Source of the DNA: Deltaproteobacteria bacterium
GTDB lineage: Bacteria > Myxococcota_C > UBA6777
Assembly: GCA_006226375.1 (NCBI GenBank)
Contig: SBHC01000043.1
Location: forward strand, 1-64,000
Reading direction: 5' to 3'
DNA length: 64,000 bases
This document shows positions 46,329-55,048 of the stretch, in pieces; position 1 is the first letter of the stretch, and each line of letters opens with the position of its first letter. The position numbers and the translations under genes are program-made. The notes under the pieces were generated by a model. It was not told the DNA's origin. It ran no database searches and saw nothing but the letters and a program-made list of their open reading frames with translations.

Positions 46329-46755
46329 CAAACTTAAACCAAAACGCAGTGAGCGCTCCCATCATCTCCGAGAATTCCCTAAACTTGGAAGGTTTGACAA
46401 GGTAGCAGTTCGCCCCCAGTTCGTAGCTCCTAGCAATGTCGTCGTGTTGATCGGACGTACTCAACATAATCACAGGAAGCTGACACAGCTCCTGATCCCC
46501 TCGAATGTCTTGCAACACTTCCAGTCCATTTTTCCCTGGCAAGTTGAGATCCAAAAACACAATATCGGGCTTTTCAGCCTCTTGGAACGCCCCTTCCCGC
46601 CGTAGAAAAGACAACGCTGACACACCATCTTCGACCCAACGGAACGAGAAGGAGTGCTTGGAATCAGAGAGAGATTCCTGGAACAGTTCGGCGTCGCCAG
46701 GGTCATCCTCCACCAGCAGAATCGTTAGAACTGAGTTATGAGCTTCCATGTGCAT
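46309..46755 (-). CDS. Single-domain response regulator (Rcp1-like)
   Basis: About 148 residues from ATG 46755; ATG codons at 46749, 46767 and 46770 are alternatives. The receiver domain is complete: LLVEDDPGDAELF, Asp69 in IVFLDLNLPGKNGLEVL, the MLSTSD threonine/serine site and LVKPSKF lysine. The pattern (acidic pair then PGD, long loop before the phospho-Asp) is that of Rcp1-type regulators, which serve phytochrome-like kinases. No output domain. It lies between two large signalling genes on the opposite strand. Its partner is likely one of the neighbouring hybrid kinases. Confidence 0.88.
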   Translation of the reverse strand: MHMEAHNSVLTILLVEDDPGDAELFQESLSDSKHSFSFRWVEDGVSALSFLRREGAFQEAEKPDIVFLDLNLPGKNGLEVLQDIRGDQELCQLPVIMLSTSDQHDDIARSYELGANCYLVKPSKFREFSEMMGALTAFWFKFVKFPLL

Positions 46756-46962
46756 CGTATCCGGCATCATCCACAAAAAATGTTGGGACAATCCTATATT
46801 AACGAACTCACAAGAAAAAACAAGCACACTCTCTCTCGGCTCCTCCCCAAACCTTAGCGGAACGTAGCACACAAGAATATCCTTGGCATCTCCTTGTGCC
46901 ACATGCTAACTATAGAACTTACGCAATTCAAACCAAAGTAACGGCGAATAGGTGGTGCTAGC

Positions 46963-48117
46963 ATGGAGAGTAAGATACGAATTCTCATCGTTGAAGACGA
47001 AGGATTGATCGCTCTCTCCACTCGAAAGAAGCTAGAAAATCTAGGTTACGATGTGATAGATATTGTAGCTTCTGGAGAAGAAGCAATCGCGGAAGCTTCA
47101 GAGACTCAACCCGATCTTATCTTGATGGACATCATGCTCTCTGGAGAGATCGACGGTGTGACTGCAGCAGCCTCGATTTTGAAGAAGCAATCCCTCCCCA
47201 TCATTTACCTGACCGCTTACTCCGACAAAGACACTCTGCTTCGAGCCAAAGAAACGGGACCTTTTGGCTACCTGCTCAAACCTTTTGGCGAAAAAGAGCT
47301 CGAAACGACCATTGAAATCGCTCTCTACAAACATCGGATGGAGCAAGAGTTACGACAAGCGAGAGACGAGCTGGAAGAACGCGTACAAGAACGTACAGCG
47401 GAGTTAGCCCGCTCCAACGAGGCCCTGAAACAGTTTGCCTATGTTGTCTCTCATGACTTGCGCGAACCGCTACGCAAAATCACAAGCTACATTGGACTGT
47501 TTCAGCAACGATACGAAGACGACCTGGACGAAAAAGCAGACAAGTACATTCATTATATCGTCGATGGTGCCGAACGAATGCAGCAGTTGATTGTTGCTCT
47601 CCTGACCTATTCGCGGATAGGACGTCAAGAACTTTCTTACCAACTCACAGACTTAAATCAAATCGTCCAACAAGTCCTTCACGACCTGGATTTGTGCATT
47701 CAAGAAAACCAAGCTGTCGTGACGTGCGACCCACTTCCCCAGCTTCAAGTGGATCCACAACAGATATCACAGCTCTTTCAAAATTTGATCAACAACGCTC
47801 TTAAGTTTCATGGGACACAAGCACCCGAGATCCATATCACAGCCACACAAGAAGACAGTGAATGGAAGATCTCGGTGCAAGACAATGGGATAGGTATCAA
47901 AAAAGAATACACCGAAAGAATTTTTAAAGTATTTCAAAGGTTACATACACAAAAAGAATATAAGGGTACGGGCATTGGCTTATCGATATGCCAACAAGTT
48001 GTGGAACGACACAACGGTCGAATGTGGGTAGAGTCGACTCCAGGGGCTGGCAGTACATTTTATTTTACGCTGCCAGATAAACAGGTACATCATCATGATC
48101 AAAGTAGCAGTCATTGA
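46963..48117 (+). CDS. Receiver-histidine kinase (RR-HisKA-HATPase)
   Basis: 384 residues, no membrane segment. The receiver domain at the N-terminus has Asp56 (LILMDIMLSGEIDG) and LLKPF. A coiled coil (ELEERVQERTAELARSNEALKQF) leads to HisKA with VSHDLREPLRK (His164). The HATPase domain has LFQNLINNALKF, QDNGIGI and KGTGIGLSICQQVV. The kinase class is that of phytochrome-type sensors, but no sensor domain is present, so input comes through the receiver. The C-terminus overlaps the next gene by 23 bases. Confidence 0.93.
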   Translation: MESKIRILIVEDEGLIALSTRKKLENLGYDVIDIVASGEEAIAEASETQPDLILMDIMLSGEIDGVTAAASILKKQSLPIIYLTAYSDKDTLLRAKETGPFGYLLKPFGEKELETTIEIALYKHRMEQELRQARDELEERVQERTAELARSNEALKQFAYVVSHDLREPLRKITSYIGLFQQRYEDDLDEKADKYIHYIVDGAERMQQLIVALLTYSRIGRQELSYQLTDLNQIVQQVLHDLDLCIQENQAVVTCDPLPQLQVDPQQISQLFQNLINNALKFHGTQAPEIHITATQEDSEWKISVQDNGIGIKKEYTERIFKVFQRLHTQKEYKGTGIGLSICQQVVERHNGRMWVESTPGAGSTFYFTLPDKQVHHHDQSSSH

Positions 48118-49810
48118 AGATACTTCTTTGTTGCTCACTGAAACATTGGCAATTCTTGAGCTAGAGGGGTTCGACGCCCAAGGAGCCATCAACGGCCGCG
48201 ACGGTCTGGATTTAATTCGAACCTTTTCTCCGGATGTTATCGTTTGTGACGTCACGATGCCAGCCTTGAATGGCTGGGAGGTGCTACATCAGGTTCGCGC
48301 AGACCCCAAGCACTCCATGACCCCTTTTCTATTTCTAACGGCCCGGGCTACCCGCGAGGATATTCGCGAAGGCATGACTCGAGGTGCCGACGACTACATC
48401 ACCAAACCCTTTACCAGCGAAGAGTTGCTCGCCTCTATCCGAGCCCAACTGCAAAAACGAAGAGCCCACGAACAATTTTATACCAACAAGCTTGAACGCG
48501 CCCAAGAGGACCTGGAACGAGCTTCCAAGCTCGACTCCTTAACCGGGCTTCCCAACCGCCCCTCCCTGGAGATGGAGATTGAAAACTACATCCTCTCCAA
48601 CCAAGGGTCCGCCTCCGTGAGCCTCCTGCTGATCGACCTGGACCGCTTCAAGTACATCAACGAAGCTCTGGGTGCAGAGAACGGGGATCAGCTCCTCCTG
48701 ATGGTCACGGAACGCCTCAAGCAAATGGTCTCCGAGCCCGAGCAGCTCCACCGCATCGGAGGAGACACCTTTGCGATTCTGTGTCCCCAAGTCTTCCAGA
48801 AACAACAACTCACCGAACGAGCACAAGCCGTCTTGCAGTGCATCAAAGAACCCCTACACCTGCTCCACCAAAACCTACATTTGACGGCCTGTGTCGGCAT
48901 GTGCACCACATCTCCAGAGATGCAAAACCCCAAAGAGTTGCTGGTACGTAGCGAGCTGGCGATGCGCTATGCCAAAGGAGAAGGAGGCAACCAGTTTAAG
49001 TTTTACGAGGACGAACTCAAACAACATGCGCAAGAACGACTTCGCCTGGAAGGCGAGCTCCACAAAGCGATTGAGCGACAACAGCTTCGACTTTACTACC
49101 AACCCAAGTTTGACATCGAGCAGTCCTCCTTCACGGGCACAGAAGCGTTGCTACGCTGGGAGCACCCTGAGCTGGGTCTGATTCCTCCCATTAAGTTTAT
49201 CCCTCTTGCGGAAGAGAACGGACTCATTCTGCCCATCGGTGAATGGGCTCTTCGCCAAGCCTGCCAACAAATCGTGCAGTGGAACACCCAAGGCTTCGCC
49301 CCGCTGCAAATCGCCGTCAATGTGTCCGGTGTGCAACTCAAAGAGCCAGCCTTTGTCCATACAGTCAAAGAGATTCTGGAGGAGACACAGATAGACCCAT
49401 CTTTTCTGGAGTTGGAGTTAACAGAGACCATCTTTTTGTCGGATCTGGAGATGACCCTGGCCCGCTTAAACGACCTACGAGAGATGGGGGTTAAGATCTC
49501 CATTGATGACTTTGGCACAGGGTACTCTTCCCTCGCTTATCTCAAGAACTTCCCTGTGGATGCGCTGAAGATTGACCGCGCGTTTTTACGAAACATCGAC
49601 ACCAATCCCAACGATATGTTATTGGTGGAATCCATCATCAAATTCGCCCAACTCCTAAAACTGGAAGTGATTGCTGAAGGCGTTGAAACCCTTGACCAAC
49701 TACTTTTGCTGCAAAAGCATAGCTGCCACAAAGCCCAAGGTTATTATTTCAGCCGTCCCCTTCCCCAGCAAGAATTCGAAGCACTGCTTGTCCAAACGCA
49801 CCCAAACTAA
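48095..49810 (+). CDS. Receiver-GGDEF(degenerate)-EAL phosphodiesterase
   Basis: 571 residues. The receiver domain has Asp52 (VIVCDVTMPALNGW) and ITKPF. The GGDEF domain reads IGGDTF at 222-226, so the catalytic Glu is replaced by Thr and cyclase activity is unlikely. The EAL domain is intact: TEALLRWEHP (EAL at 350-352), NVSGVQL, ELTETIF, IDDFGTGYSSLAYL, KIDRAFL and AEGVET. It should hydrolyse c-di-GMP. It starts within the previous kinase gene, so the two are coupled. It would oppose the cyclase at 44403-46328. Confidence 0.93.
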   Translation: MIKVAVIEDTSLLLTETLAILELEGFDAQGAINGRDGLDLIRTFSPDVIVCDVTMPALNGWEVLHQVRADPKHSMTPFLFLTARATREDIREGMTRGADDYITKPFTSEELLASIRAQLQKRRAHEQFYTNKLERAQEDLERASKLDSLTGLPNRPSLEMEIENYILSNQGSASVSLLLIDLDRFKYINEALGAENGDQLLLMVTERLKQMVSEPEQLHRIGGDTFAILCPQVFQKQQLTERAQAVLQCIKEPLHLLHQNLHLTACVGMCTTSPEMQNPKELLVRSELAMRYAKGEGGNQFKFYEDELKQHAQERLRLEGELHKAIERQQLRLYYQPKFDIEQSSFTGTEALLRWEHPELGLIPPIKFIPLAEENGLILPIGEWALRQACQQIVQWNTQGFAPLQIAVNVSGVQLKEPAFVHTVKEILEETQIDPSFLELELTETIFLSDLEMTLARLNDLREMGVKISIDDFGTGYSSLAYLKNFPVDALKIDRAFLRNIDTNPNDMLLVESIIKFAQLLKLEVIAEGVETLDQLLLLQKHSCHKAQGYYFSRPLPQQEFEALLVQTHPN

Positions 49811-49869
49811 AGCAAGTCTATGCTTCTAGAACCAAGCTGTCATTGTCCCAACACATTCAGGTATCCGAC

Positions 49870-50586
49870 ATGAAGCTCATCCCCCCGCATCAGGACAGCA
49901 CCTCGCAAGACATGGAGATGATTGGAAACGCCTTATCCCATGACCTACAAGCCCCCATTCGCGCCATCAGCAACTTTGCGCAACATCTCGCCCAAAACGA
50001 AAGCGAGAAGATGAGCCCAAAAGGCCAACTGTATTGTGAATTCATTGTCGAAGCCAACGACCAGATGCAACGGTTTGTGAAGGGCCTTCTAAGCTACATC
50101 CGACTCACACAACAGCCGCCTCGCCTCATGCCTTTGCCTCTCTCCGATCTGTTGAACGAAATCGCAAGTGAATTGACAAACGAAATCCAACAGAGCCAAG
50201 CGGTCCTGGAGATACCTGACAATCTCCCCACCCTACACTGCGACCTCCGCTTGCTCCGTCATTCCCTTAAACCCTTACTGAGCAATGCCTTGCTTTACGT
50301 ACCTCCCGAACGAAAGCCTCACATCACGATCACAGCCGAAGAACAGGAACAATCGCTGACATTGAAGATCTCCGACAACGGGGTGGGCATTCCAGAAGAG
50401 TTTGTTGAAGCCATCTTTCAGCCCCTCAAGAGGCTGCACAACCAAGACGAGTACCCAGGTGTCGGGCTCGGATTAAACATTGCAAACAGAGCGATCACCT
50501 TGCTCGGCGGACAGCTTGCGCTGGATTCGACGCCTGACCAAGGAAGCACCTTTTGCTTGACCTTCCCCCACGAGACACATCCATGA
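49870..50586 (+). CDS. Short soluble histidine kinase
   Basis: 238 residues from ATG 49870 (AGG at about 8 nt; a TTG at 49843 is an alternative). HisKA motif LSHDLQAPIRAISNFAQ with His24, then a HATPase domain with LSNALLYVPPERKPH (an N-box with an unusual sequence), SDNGVGIP and GVGLGLNIANRAI. There is no receiver and no sensor domain; it is a bare kinase core. Its stop overlaps the start of the next gene as ATGA, so the two are coupled and probably act together. Confidence 0.88.
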   Translation: MKLIPPHQDSTSQDMEMIGNALSHDLQAPIRAISNFAQHLAQNESEKMSPKGQLYCEFIVEANDQMQRFVKGLLSYIRLTQQPPRLMPLPLSDLLNEIASELTNEIQQSQAVLEIPDNLPTLHCDLRLLRHSLKPLLSNALLYVPPERKPHITITAEEQEQSLTLKISDNGVGIPEEFVEAIFQPLKRLHNQDEYPGVGLGLNIANRAITLLGGQLALDSTPDQGSTFCLTFPHETHP

Positions 50587-51713
50587 GCAAACTCGACCTC
50601 AATCGAATCCTGGTCGTGGACGACAGCAAGTTTATGCGCGCCTTCATCACCATTCAGTTGGAAGCCGAAGGCTACGTGACCACATCTGTCGAAGACGGAA
50701 GAAAAGCGCTGGAGCTAGCGGCTGCCCAGAACTTTGATTTGGTCTTGCTCGACCTCATGATGCCAGGGCTATCCGGGATTGAAACCCTTAGCATCCTGCG
50801 ACAACATTACTCCGAGGCTGAGCTTCCCGTGATCATGGTCACGAGCAGCGACGACAGCCAACACATTGTCGAGGCTCTGTCCACAGGAGCCAACGATTAC
50901 ATCGTTAAGCCGATTGAAGATTTCTCTGTGGTGCTGGCACGCATCCACACCCAACTCTCACGCAAGAAGGCAGAAACGGCGCTGCGGGAGGCGCTGATCA
51001 AAGAGCAAGCGACCAACGAAATGAGAGCCCGCTTTATCTCTGTCGTATCCCATGAGTTTCGCACGCCGCTGGCCTCCATCATGGTGATGAGCAACATCCT
51101 CACCCAGTATCACAACAAGATGACCGACAGCCAACGTATGCAGCGATTGCTCAAGATTCAGGACGTGGTTCGACACATCACGACGCTGCTGGATGAGTTT
51201 TTGCTGGTGGGCAAAGGCGAGATGCACAAGCTGGACTTTAAGCCCGAACCTACGGACCTTAAAGTGTATACTCAGGAGTTCATCGACGAACTCCAAAAAA
51301 CTCTCCCCTCTCACACCATCCAGTGGCAAGCGAAGGAACCGTTGCAAAAAGCAAACGTGGATCAAAAGCTACTGCGCCAAATCTTGACCAATCTCATCTC
51401 CAACGCAGCCAAATATTCGACCACGGAAAAGCCTGTTGTCTGTTTGCTGCACCAAGACCAGGAGCATTCCGTGTTTCGCATTCAAGACCAAGGCATTGGA
51501 ATCCCTGAGAGCGATCTTCCCCACCTCTTTGAACCGTTTCATCGCGGCAAAAATGTAGGAACACTTCCTGGCACAGGTTTGGGCCTTGCGATCGTCAAAA
51601 AAGCTGTCGAATTTCACAGCGGTACGCTCTCCGTCGAAAGCACTGAAAACGAAGGCACCACCGTAACAGTGAAACTCCCAATACAACTCCACCCCACAAC
51701 CGACGCGACCTGA
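50583..51713 (+). CDS. Receiver-histidine kinase (RR-HisKA-HATPase)
   Basis: 376 residues. The receiver has Asp57 (LVLLDLMMPGLSGIE) and IVKPIEDF. HisKA VVSHEFRTPLASI with His157 belongs to a different kinase subclass from the other ones here (HEFRTPL). The HATPase domain has LTNLISNAAKYS, QDQGIGIP and GTGLGLAIVKKAV. Start at 50583 by ATGA overlap with the previous kinase. No membrane segment. It ends before a convergent pair of genes. Confidence 0.92.
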   Translation: MSKLDLNRILVVDDSKFMRAFITIQLEAEGYVTTSVEDGRKALELAAAQNFDLVLLDLMMPGLSGIETLSILRQHYSEAELPVIMVTSSDDSQHIVEALSTGANDYIVKPIEDFSVVLARIHTQLSRKKAETALREALIKEQATNEMRARFISVVSHEFRTPLASIMVMSNILTQYHNKMTDSQRMQRLLKIQDVVRHITTLLDEFLLVGKGEMHKLDFKPEPTDLKVYTQEFIDELQKTLPSHTIQWQAKEPLQKANVDQKLLRQILTNLISNAAKYSTTEKPVVCLLHQDQEHSVFRIQDQGIGIPESDLPHLFEPFHRGKNVGTLPGTGLGLAIVKKAVEFHSGTLSVESTENEGTTVTVKLPIQLHPTTDAT

Positions 51714-51804
51714 ATCCGCGCGAGCTCCAAGCAGAAAGAACAGAAGGTCTACTGGGTCCGAAGGACCAAGCGAGCAATCCATCGTTCTTTACTCTCCCAA
51801 CGGT

Positions 51805-52254
51805 CTATTCGTCTGGCGGGCTCACATTCAAGGACAGCCAATAATTCTCGATTTGCTGCACAACCTCGATAAAGTTGGCAAAGTCGATAGGTTTCACCAA
51901 ATAGCTATTGGCTCCGTTGTCATAACTTAAGATGAGGTCTCCTTCTTCGACAGAAGACGTCATAATAATCACAGGGATGCGTTTGAGAACAGGGGTACTT
52001 TTCACCTTGGCCAGGACCTGATGTCCGTCAATCCCTGGTAACTTAAGATCCAACAAGATTAAGTCAGGAATGGGGTACTCTTGACGATCAGAGAACTTCC
52101 CGTTCCCCAAAAGATAGTCCAGCGCTTCCTTTCCTGTGCGCACTACTTGAATGGCATTGCCCAGCCGTGCACACGCAAAAGCGTTGAGAGTTAACTCAAC
52201 ATCCATACGGTTGTCTTCGACCAACAAAATATGCGCCGGATTGTGTGCTTTCAT
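51805..52254 (-). CDS. Single-domain response regulator (Rcp1-like)
   Basis: 149 residues. Receiver domain with LLVEDNRMDVELT, Asp69 in LILLDLKLPGIDGHQVL, the MTSSVEE switch region and LVKPIDFANF. It is of the Rcp1 type, usually the partner of phytochrome-like kinases. GAGGAAG lies 6 nt before the ATG. It follows the kinase gene at 52307-53440 by 52 bases on the same strand and is probably its phosphoacceptor. Confidence 0.9.
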   Translation of the reverse strand: MKAHNPAHILLVEDNRMDVELTLNAFACARLGNAIQVVRTGKEALDYLLGNGKFSDRQEYPIPDLILLDLKLPGIDGHQVLAKVKSTPVLKRIPVIIMTSSVEEGDLILSYDNGANSYLVKPIDFANFIEVVQQIENYWLSLNVSPPDE

Positions 52255-52306
52255 GGTAGCTTCCTCGAAACTCGTGCTCCTCCATGAGCCGTTGTTTCCG
52301 TTCTGT

Positions 52307-53440
52307 TTAGATATTTGGCAGTTCTATACAAAAGATACTTCCCTTCCCCAACTCAGACTCCACCCATACCTTGCCTCCCATCAGCTCAACAGACTTTTTA
52401 ACCGTCGCAAGCCCAATTCCTGTTCCTGGATAATCTTCCTGGTGGTGCAGTCTCTGGAACATGGCGAAGATCTTTTGATGAAATTTTTCTTCGATACCCA
52501 AGCCATTGTCTTCCACCCGAACCACCACCTTGCCTGCCTCAACATTGCCTGAGTCCGGCTCGTTGGCCTCGCAAGTCACAACAAGCTCAAGAGGTCGCTC
52601 CGGTTGTCGATACGTGATGGCGTTCTCAAAAAGGTTAAAGAAGATTTGCTGCAACATGACCTCATGGCCACGAACACTCACAGAATGTTCAAAGACCTTA
52701 ATACGACCCCCCACTTCCTTCAGTTGAACGTTGATTTTCTCCGCCACTTTGGACAACAAAGAATCCAGGGAAACATCCTCTAACACCACCGATTGCTGTC
52801 CTAGCCGCGCAAACTTAAGAAGATCCGAAATCAAACGCTCCATCTGGGTGCTGGCTTCAACAATGTTGCGCACAAAATGCCGCCCTCTTTCGTTGATTTT
52901 TCCCACAGGTCCTCGTTCAAGAAGCTGCGCAAACCCATGAATGGAGCGCAAAGGCGTACGCAAATCGTGCGACACGGTATAGCTAAATGCCCTTAGCTCT
53001 TTGTTCGCGTCCTCCAACGCCTGCGTCCTTAACCGAAGCTCCTCTTCGACCTGCTTCCGCTTGATCCCATAATGCAACGAACGAACCAGCAACTCCCGAT
53101 TTACCTTGCCTTTGATCAGGTAGTCCTGGGCACCTTCTTCCACAGCATGAATCGCTACATCATCATCATCCAGCCCGCTCAACACCACGACCGGAAGTGA
53201 CGGAGCCTGCTCTTGCACCCGCAGAAAGGTGTCCAAGCCGATACTATCCGGCAACGAAAGATCCAACAAAACAACGTCAAAATGTTGCTGTTGAAGAGCT
53301 TCAAGCCCCTCTGCAAGATCTTTGCACCAATGCAACGATATCGAGCGGCTGGCATGCCCTGCGAAGAGCTCCTCCAAGAAGAAGGCATCTCCTTCGTCGT
53401 CTTCAATCAACAGCACCTTAACTTTAATTTTGGAAAACAT
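52307..53440 (-). CDS. Receiver-histidine kinase (RR-HisKA-HATPase), phytochrome-type kinase core
   Basis: 377 residues. Receiver with Asp60 (VVLLDLSLPDSIGLD) and LIKGKVN, where the usual Lys-Pro is Lys-Gly. A coiled linker leads to HisKA TVSHDLRTPLRSIHGFAQLL (His158). HATPase: FFNLFENAITYR, EDNGLGI and GTGIGLATVKKSV. No sensor or membrane part. GGGG precedes the ATG. A perfect inverted repeat lies 32-55 bases upstream. It shares an operon with the downstream receiver protein. Confidence 0.92.
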   Translation of the reverse strand: MFSKIKVKVLLIEDDEGDAFFLEELFAGHASRSISLHWCKDLAEGLEALQQQHFDVVLLDLSLPDSIGLDTFLRVQEQAPSLPVVVLSGLDDDDVAIHAVEEGAQDYLIKGKVNRELLVRSLHYGIKRKQVEEELRLRTQALEDANKELRAFSYTVSHDLRTPLRSIHGFAQLLERGPVGKINERGRHFVRNIVEASTQMERLISDLLKFARLGQQSVVLEDVSLDSLLSKVAEKINVQLKEVGGRIKVFEHSVSVRGHEVMLQQIFFNLFENAITYRQPERPLELVVTCEANEPDSGNVEAGKVVVRVEDNGLGIEEKFHQKIFAMFQRLHHQEDYPGTGIGLATVKKSVELMGGKVWVESELGKGSIFCIELPNI

Positions 53441-53471
53441 AGCCCCTACCCAAACCCCAAAGAAAACGCTC

Positions 53472-53495
53472 TACAAGAAGAACCCCCTTCTTGTA
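53472..53495. promoter_or_regulatory. Perfect 9-bp inverted repeat upstream of the kinase gene
   Basis: TACAAGAAG (53472-53480), six bases, CTTCTTGTA (53487-53495). It lies 32 bases before the ATG at 53440 in the divergent region between the kinase and STAS-like operons. It may be an operator or a leader hairpin; no T-run follows on either strand. Confidence 0.5.
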
Positions 53496-53678
53496 AGAAA
53501 ACTTGAAGCGACTTAAGAATCCGATGTAAGAATGTCCTCCAAAGAGAGGCGAAGAGCAATCTATAAAGATCATGAACTTTCAAGCACTTATATACAAACA
53601 AAACAAGAGATCCTGTTGTAAGAACAATAGTTACATCCATCTTGTTCTGTCAAGAGGAATTTGAAAGAACAGTATAGG

Positions 53679-53708
53679 TTGACACACAAAACATGGATTC
53701 GTTATACT
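53679..53708 (+). promoter_or_regulatory. sigma70 promoter of the STAS-like/HisKA_2 operon
   Basis: TTGACA (53679-53684), 18 bases, TATACT (53703-53708), start near 53715. An ATG at 53693 lies inside the spacer, so it cannot be the start of a transcript made here. The ATG at 53741 (AGGAGGAG at 53721-53728) must be used. Confidence 0.75.
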
Positions 53709-53740
53709 TTGCGATGCTAGAGGAGGAGTACAACAAAGGG

Positions 53741-54196
53741 ATGGAAAACAGGAACATAGCATATTTTTCAGGAGGAGAAGCCTGGCTTGAGCCGGACGGC
53801 ATTCTTCGATGTTTCTTTTACAAAGAAACCAAAGTAACACTGCAAATAGCCCAGGAATTGCACAAGGCTTTCTTGAGCTTGAACCAAGACATGAAGCGAC
53901 CTGTGTTGTCGGATGTTCGGAACCTTCGACAAATCCATCGCGAAGCTCGTCAGTTCTTTGACACGCAAGCGGTACACGATGTGGTACTGGCCAACGCTGT
54001 CGTGGTCAATTCCCTGTTGACTCAAACAGTGGTCAACCTGTTCACCAAGATGAGCCAACCTCCCTATCCCCTCCGAACGTTTGCCGATGAAGAAGCGGCC
54101 TTGGCCTGGCTTCAAACCTTTGTTCCCCCCAACCGCCCCAAGGCCACCCCACCCCAGGAAGAAGAAACAACCCCGTCCGAAGGAAAGCCTTCATGA
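53741..54196 (+). CDS. STAS/SpoIIAA-like small protein (DUF7793-like), paralogue B
   Basis: 151 residues. Start fixed by the promoter above. Core: AWLEPDGILRCFFYKETKVTLQIAQEL, then LSDVRNLRQIHREARQFF, a hydrophobic helix (ANAVVVNSLLTQTVVNLFTKM) and LRTFADEEAALAWLQTF. The last 25 residues are a Pro/Glu/Thr tail not found in the paralogues. The fold looks like SpoIIAA/STAS, with an R-x(3)-EAR motif shared by all paralogues here. The next gene starts at its stop (ATGA). Confidence 0.78.
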   Translation: MENRNIAYFSGGEAWLEPDGILRCFFYKETKVTLQIAQELHKAFLSLNQDMKRPVLSDVRNLRQIHREARQFFDTQAVHDVVLANAVVVNSLLTQTVVNLFTKMSQPPYPLRTFADEEAALAWLQTFVPPNRPKATPPQEEETTPSEGKPS

Positions 54197-54585
54197 AGCA
54201 CCAATGGCAAACTTCGTTGGCGGACTTGTACATCGATCAGGAAGGTACCGGGTGGTGTGTATTCCACGAACAAGCTGAAATGGACGGACAAGAAGAGGCA
54301 GAAGAGTTACAACATGCGTTGTACGAAGTGCTGACATACACAGCTGTGTTGCTGACCGACATCCGAAAGCTTCGCCGGGTGAGTAAAAAAGCACGTGATT
54401 ACTTTACCACCCATGTCGACAACAGCGTACAAATCAATGCCAACGCGATTCTGTGTGACTCCCTGTTGTCTAGGACGATAGGAAACCTTTTTCTCAAGCT
54501 AGAAAAGCCTGATTATCCCATCAAGCTTTTTACCTCTATGGAAGAAGCTTTGAGTTGGCTGCGAACATACGCCGCAACAAAGTAA
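54193..54585 (+). CDS. STAS/SpoIIAA-like small protein (DUF7793-like), paralogue C
   Basis: 130 residues. ATGA overlap with the preceding paralogue. Core: LYIDQEGTGWCVFHEQAEMDGQEEAEEL, LTDIRKLRRVSKKARDYF, NANAILCDSLLSRTIGNLFLKLEKPDYPIKLF and SMEEALSWLRTY. The fixed positions (DxRxL, ARxYF, the KP-x-YP-x-K-x-F turn, EA-x-x-WL) are shared with the other three copies. Confidence 0.78.
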   Translation: MKHQWQTSLADLYIDQEGTGWCVFHEQAEMDGQEEAEELQHALYEVLTYTAVLLTDIRKLRRVSKKARDYFTTHVDNSVQINANAILCDSLLSRTIGNLFLKLEKPDYPIKLFTSMEEALSWLRTYAATK

Positions 54586-54640
54586 AGAGAAAGAATTCGG
54601 TGTTAAGGTTAGAGCATGGAAACGGTGTAGGAGAGCGCAA

Positions 54641-55048
54641 GTGAAAGAACCCATCATAAAAACAAGTCAAGCGACTTTCGAAATGCGAGATGATGGCATT
54701 TGTTGTATGTCACTGCGCCCTCAAGCAATTATCGAGTTGAAGGATGTACAAGAAAACGAGGCTTTGCTGGGCGAACATTTTGGAGAGGAGCGGATTTTGT
54801 TCTTGGTGGATATGAGAAACATCCAATCCATGAGCAAAGAAGCCAGAAAGTACCTCTCCAGGAGTGACATTGGACTGTATGCTACTGCGGTTGCTCTCCT
54901 GGTTCGCTCTCCGCTCAGCAAATTCTTTGGTAATCTTATCATGAACTTCAGCAAGCCACACTATCCAACCAAGATTTTTACGTCGGAGCAAGAAGCTGTG
55001 CTTTGGCTGCATCAACGTTCGCCAACAAGCCAAGAGGACACAGCATGA
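54641..55048 (+). CDS. STAS/SpoIIAA-like small protein (DUF7793-like), paralogue D
   Basis: 135 residues. GTG start at 54641 with GGAG 9 nt upstream. Core: FEMRDDGICCMSLRPQAIIELKDVQ, LVDMRNIQSMSKEARKYL, VALLVRSPLSKFFGNLIMNFSKPHYPTKIF and SEQEAVLWLHQ. The stop overlaps the start of the HisKA_2 kinase as ATGA, which ties the STAS-like genes to that kinase. Confidence 0.78.
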   Translation: MKEPIIKTSQATFEMRDDGICCMSLRPQAIIELKDVQENEALLGEHFGEERILFLVDMRNIQSMSKEARKYLSRSDIGLYATAVALLVRSPLSKFFGNLIMNFSKPHYPTKIFTSEQEAVLWLHQRSPTSQEDTA

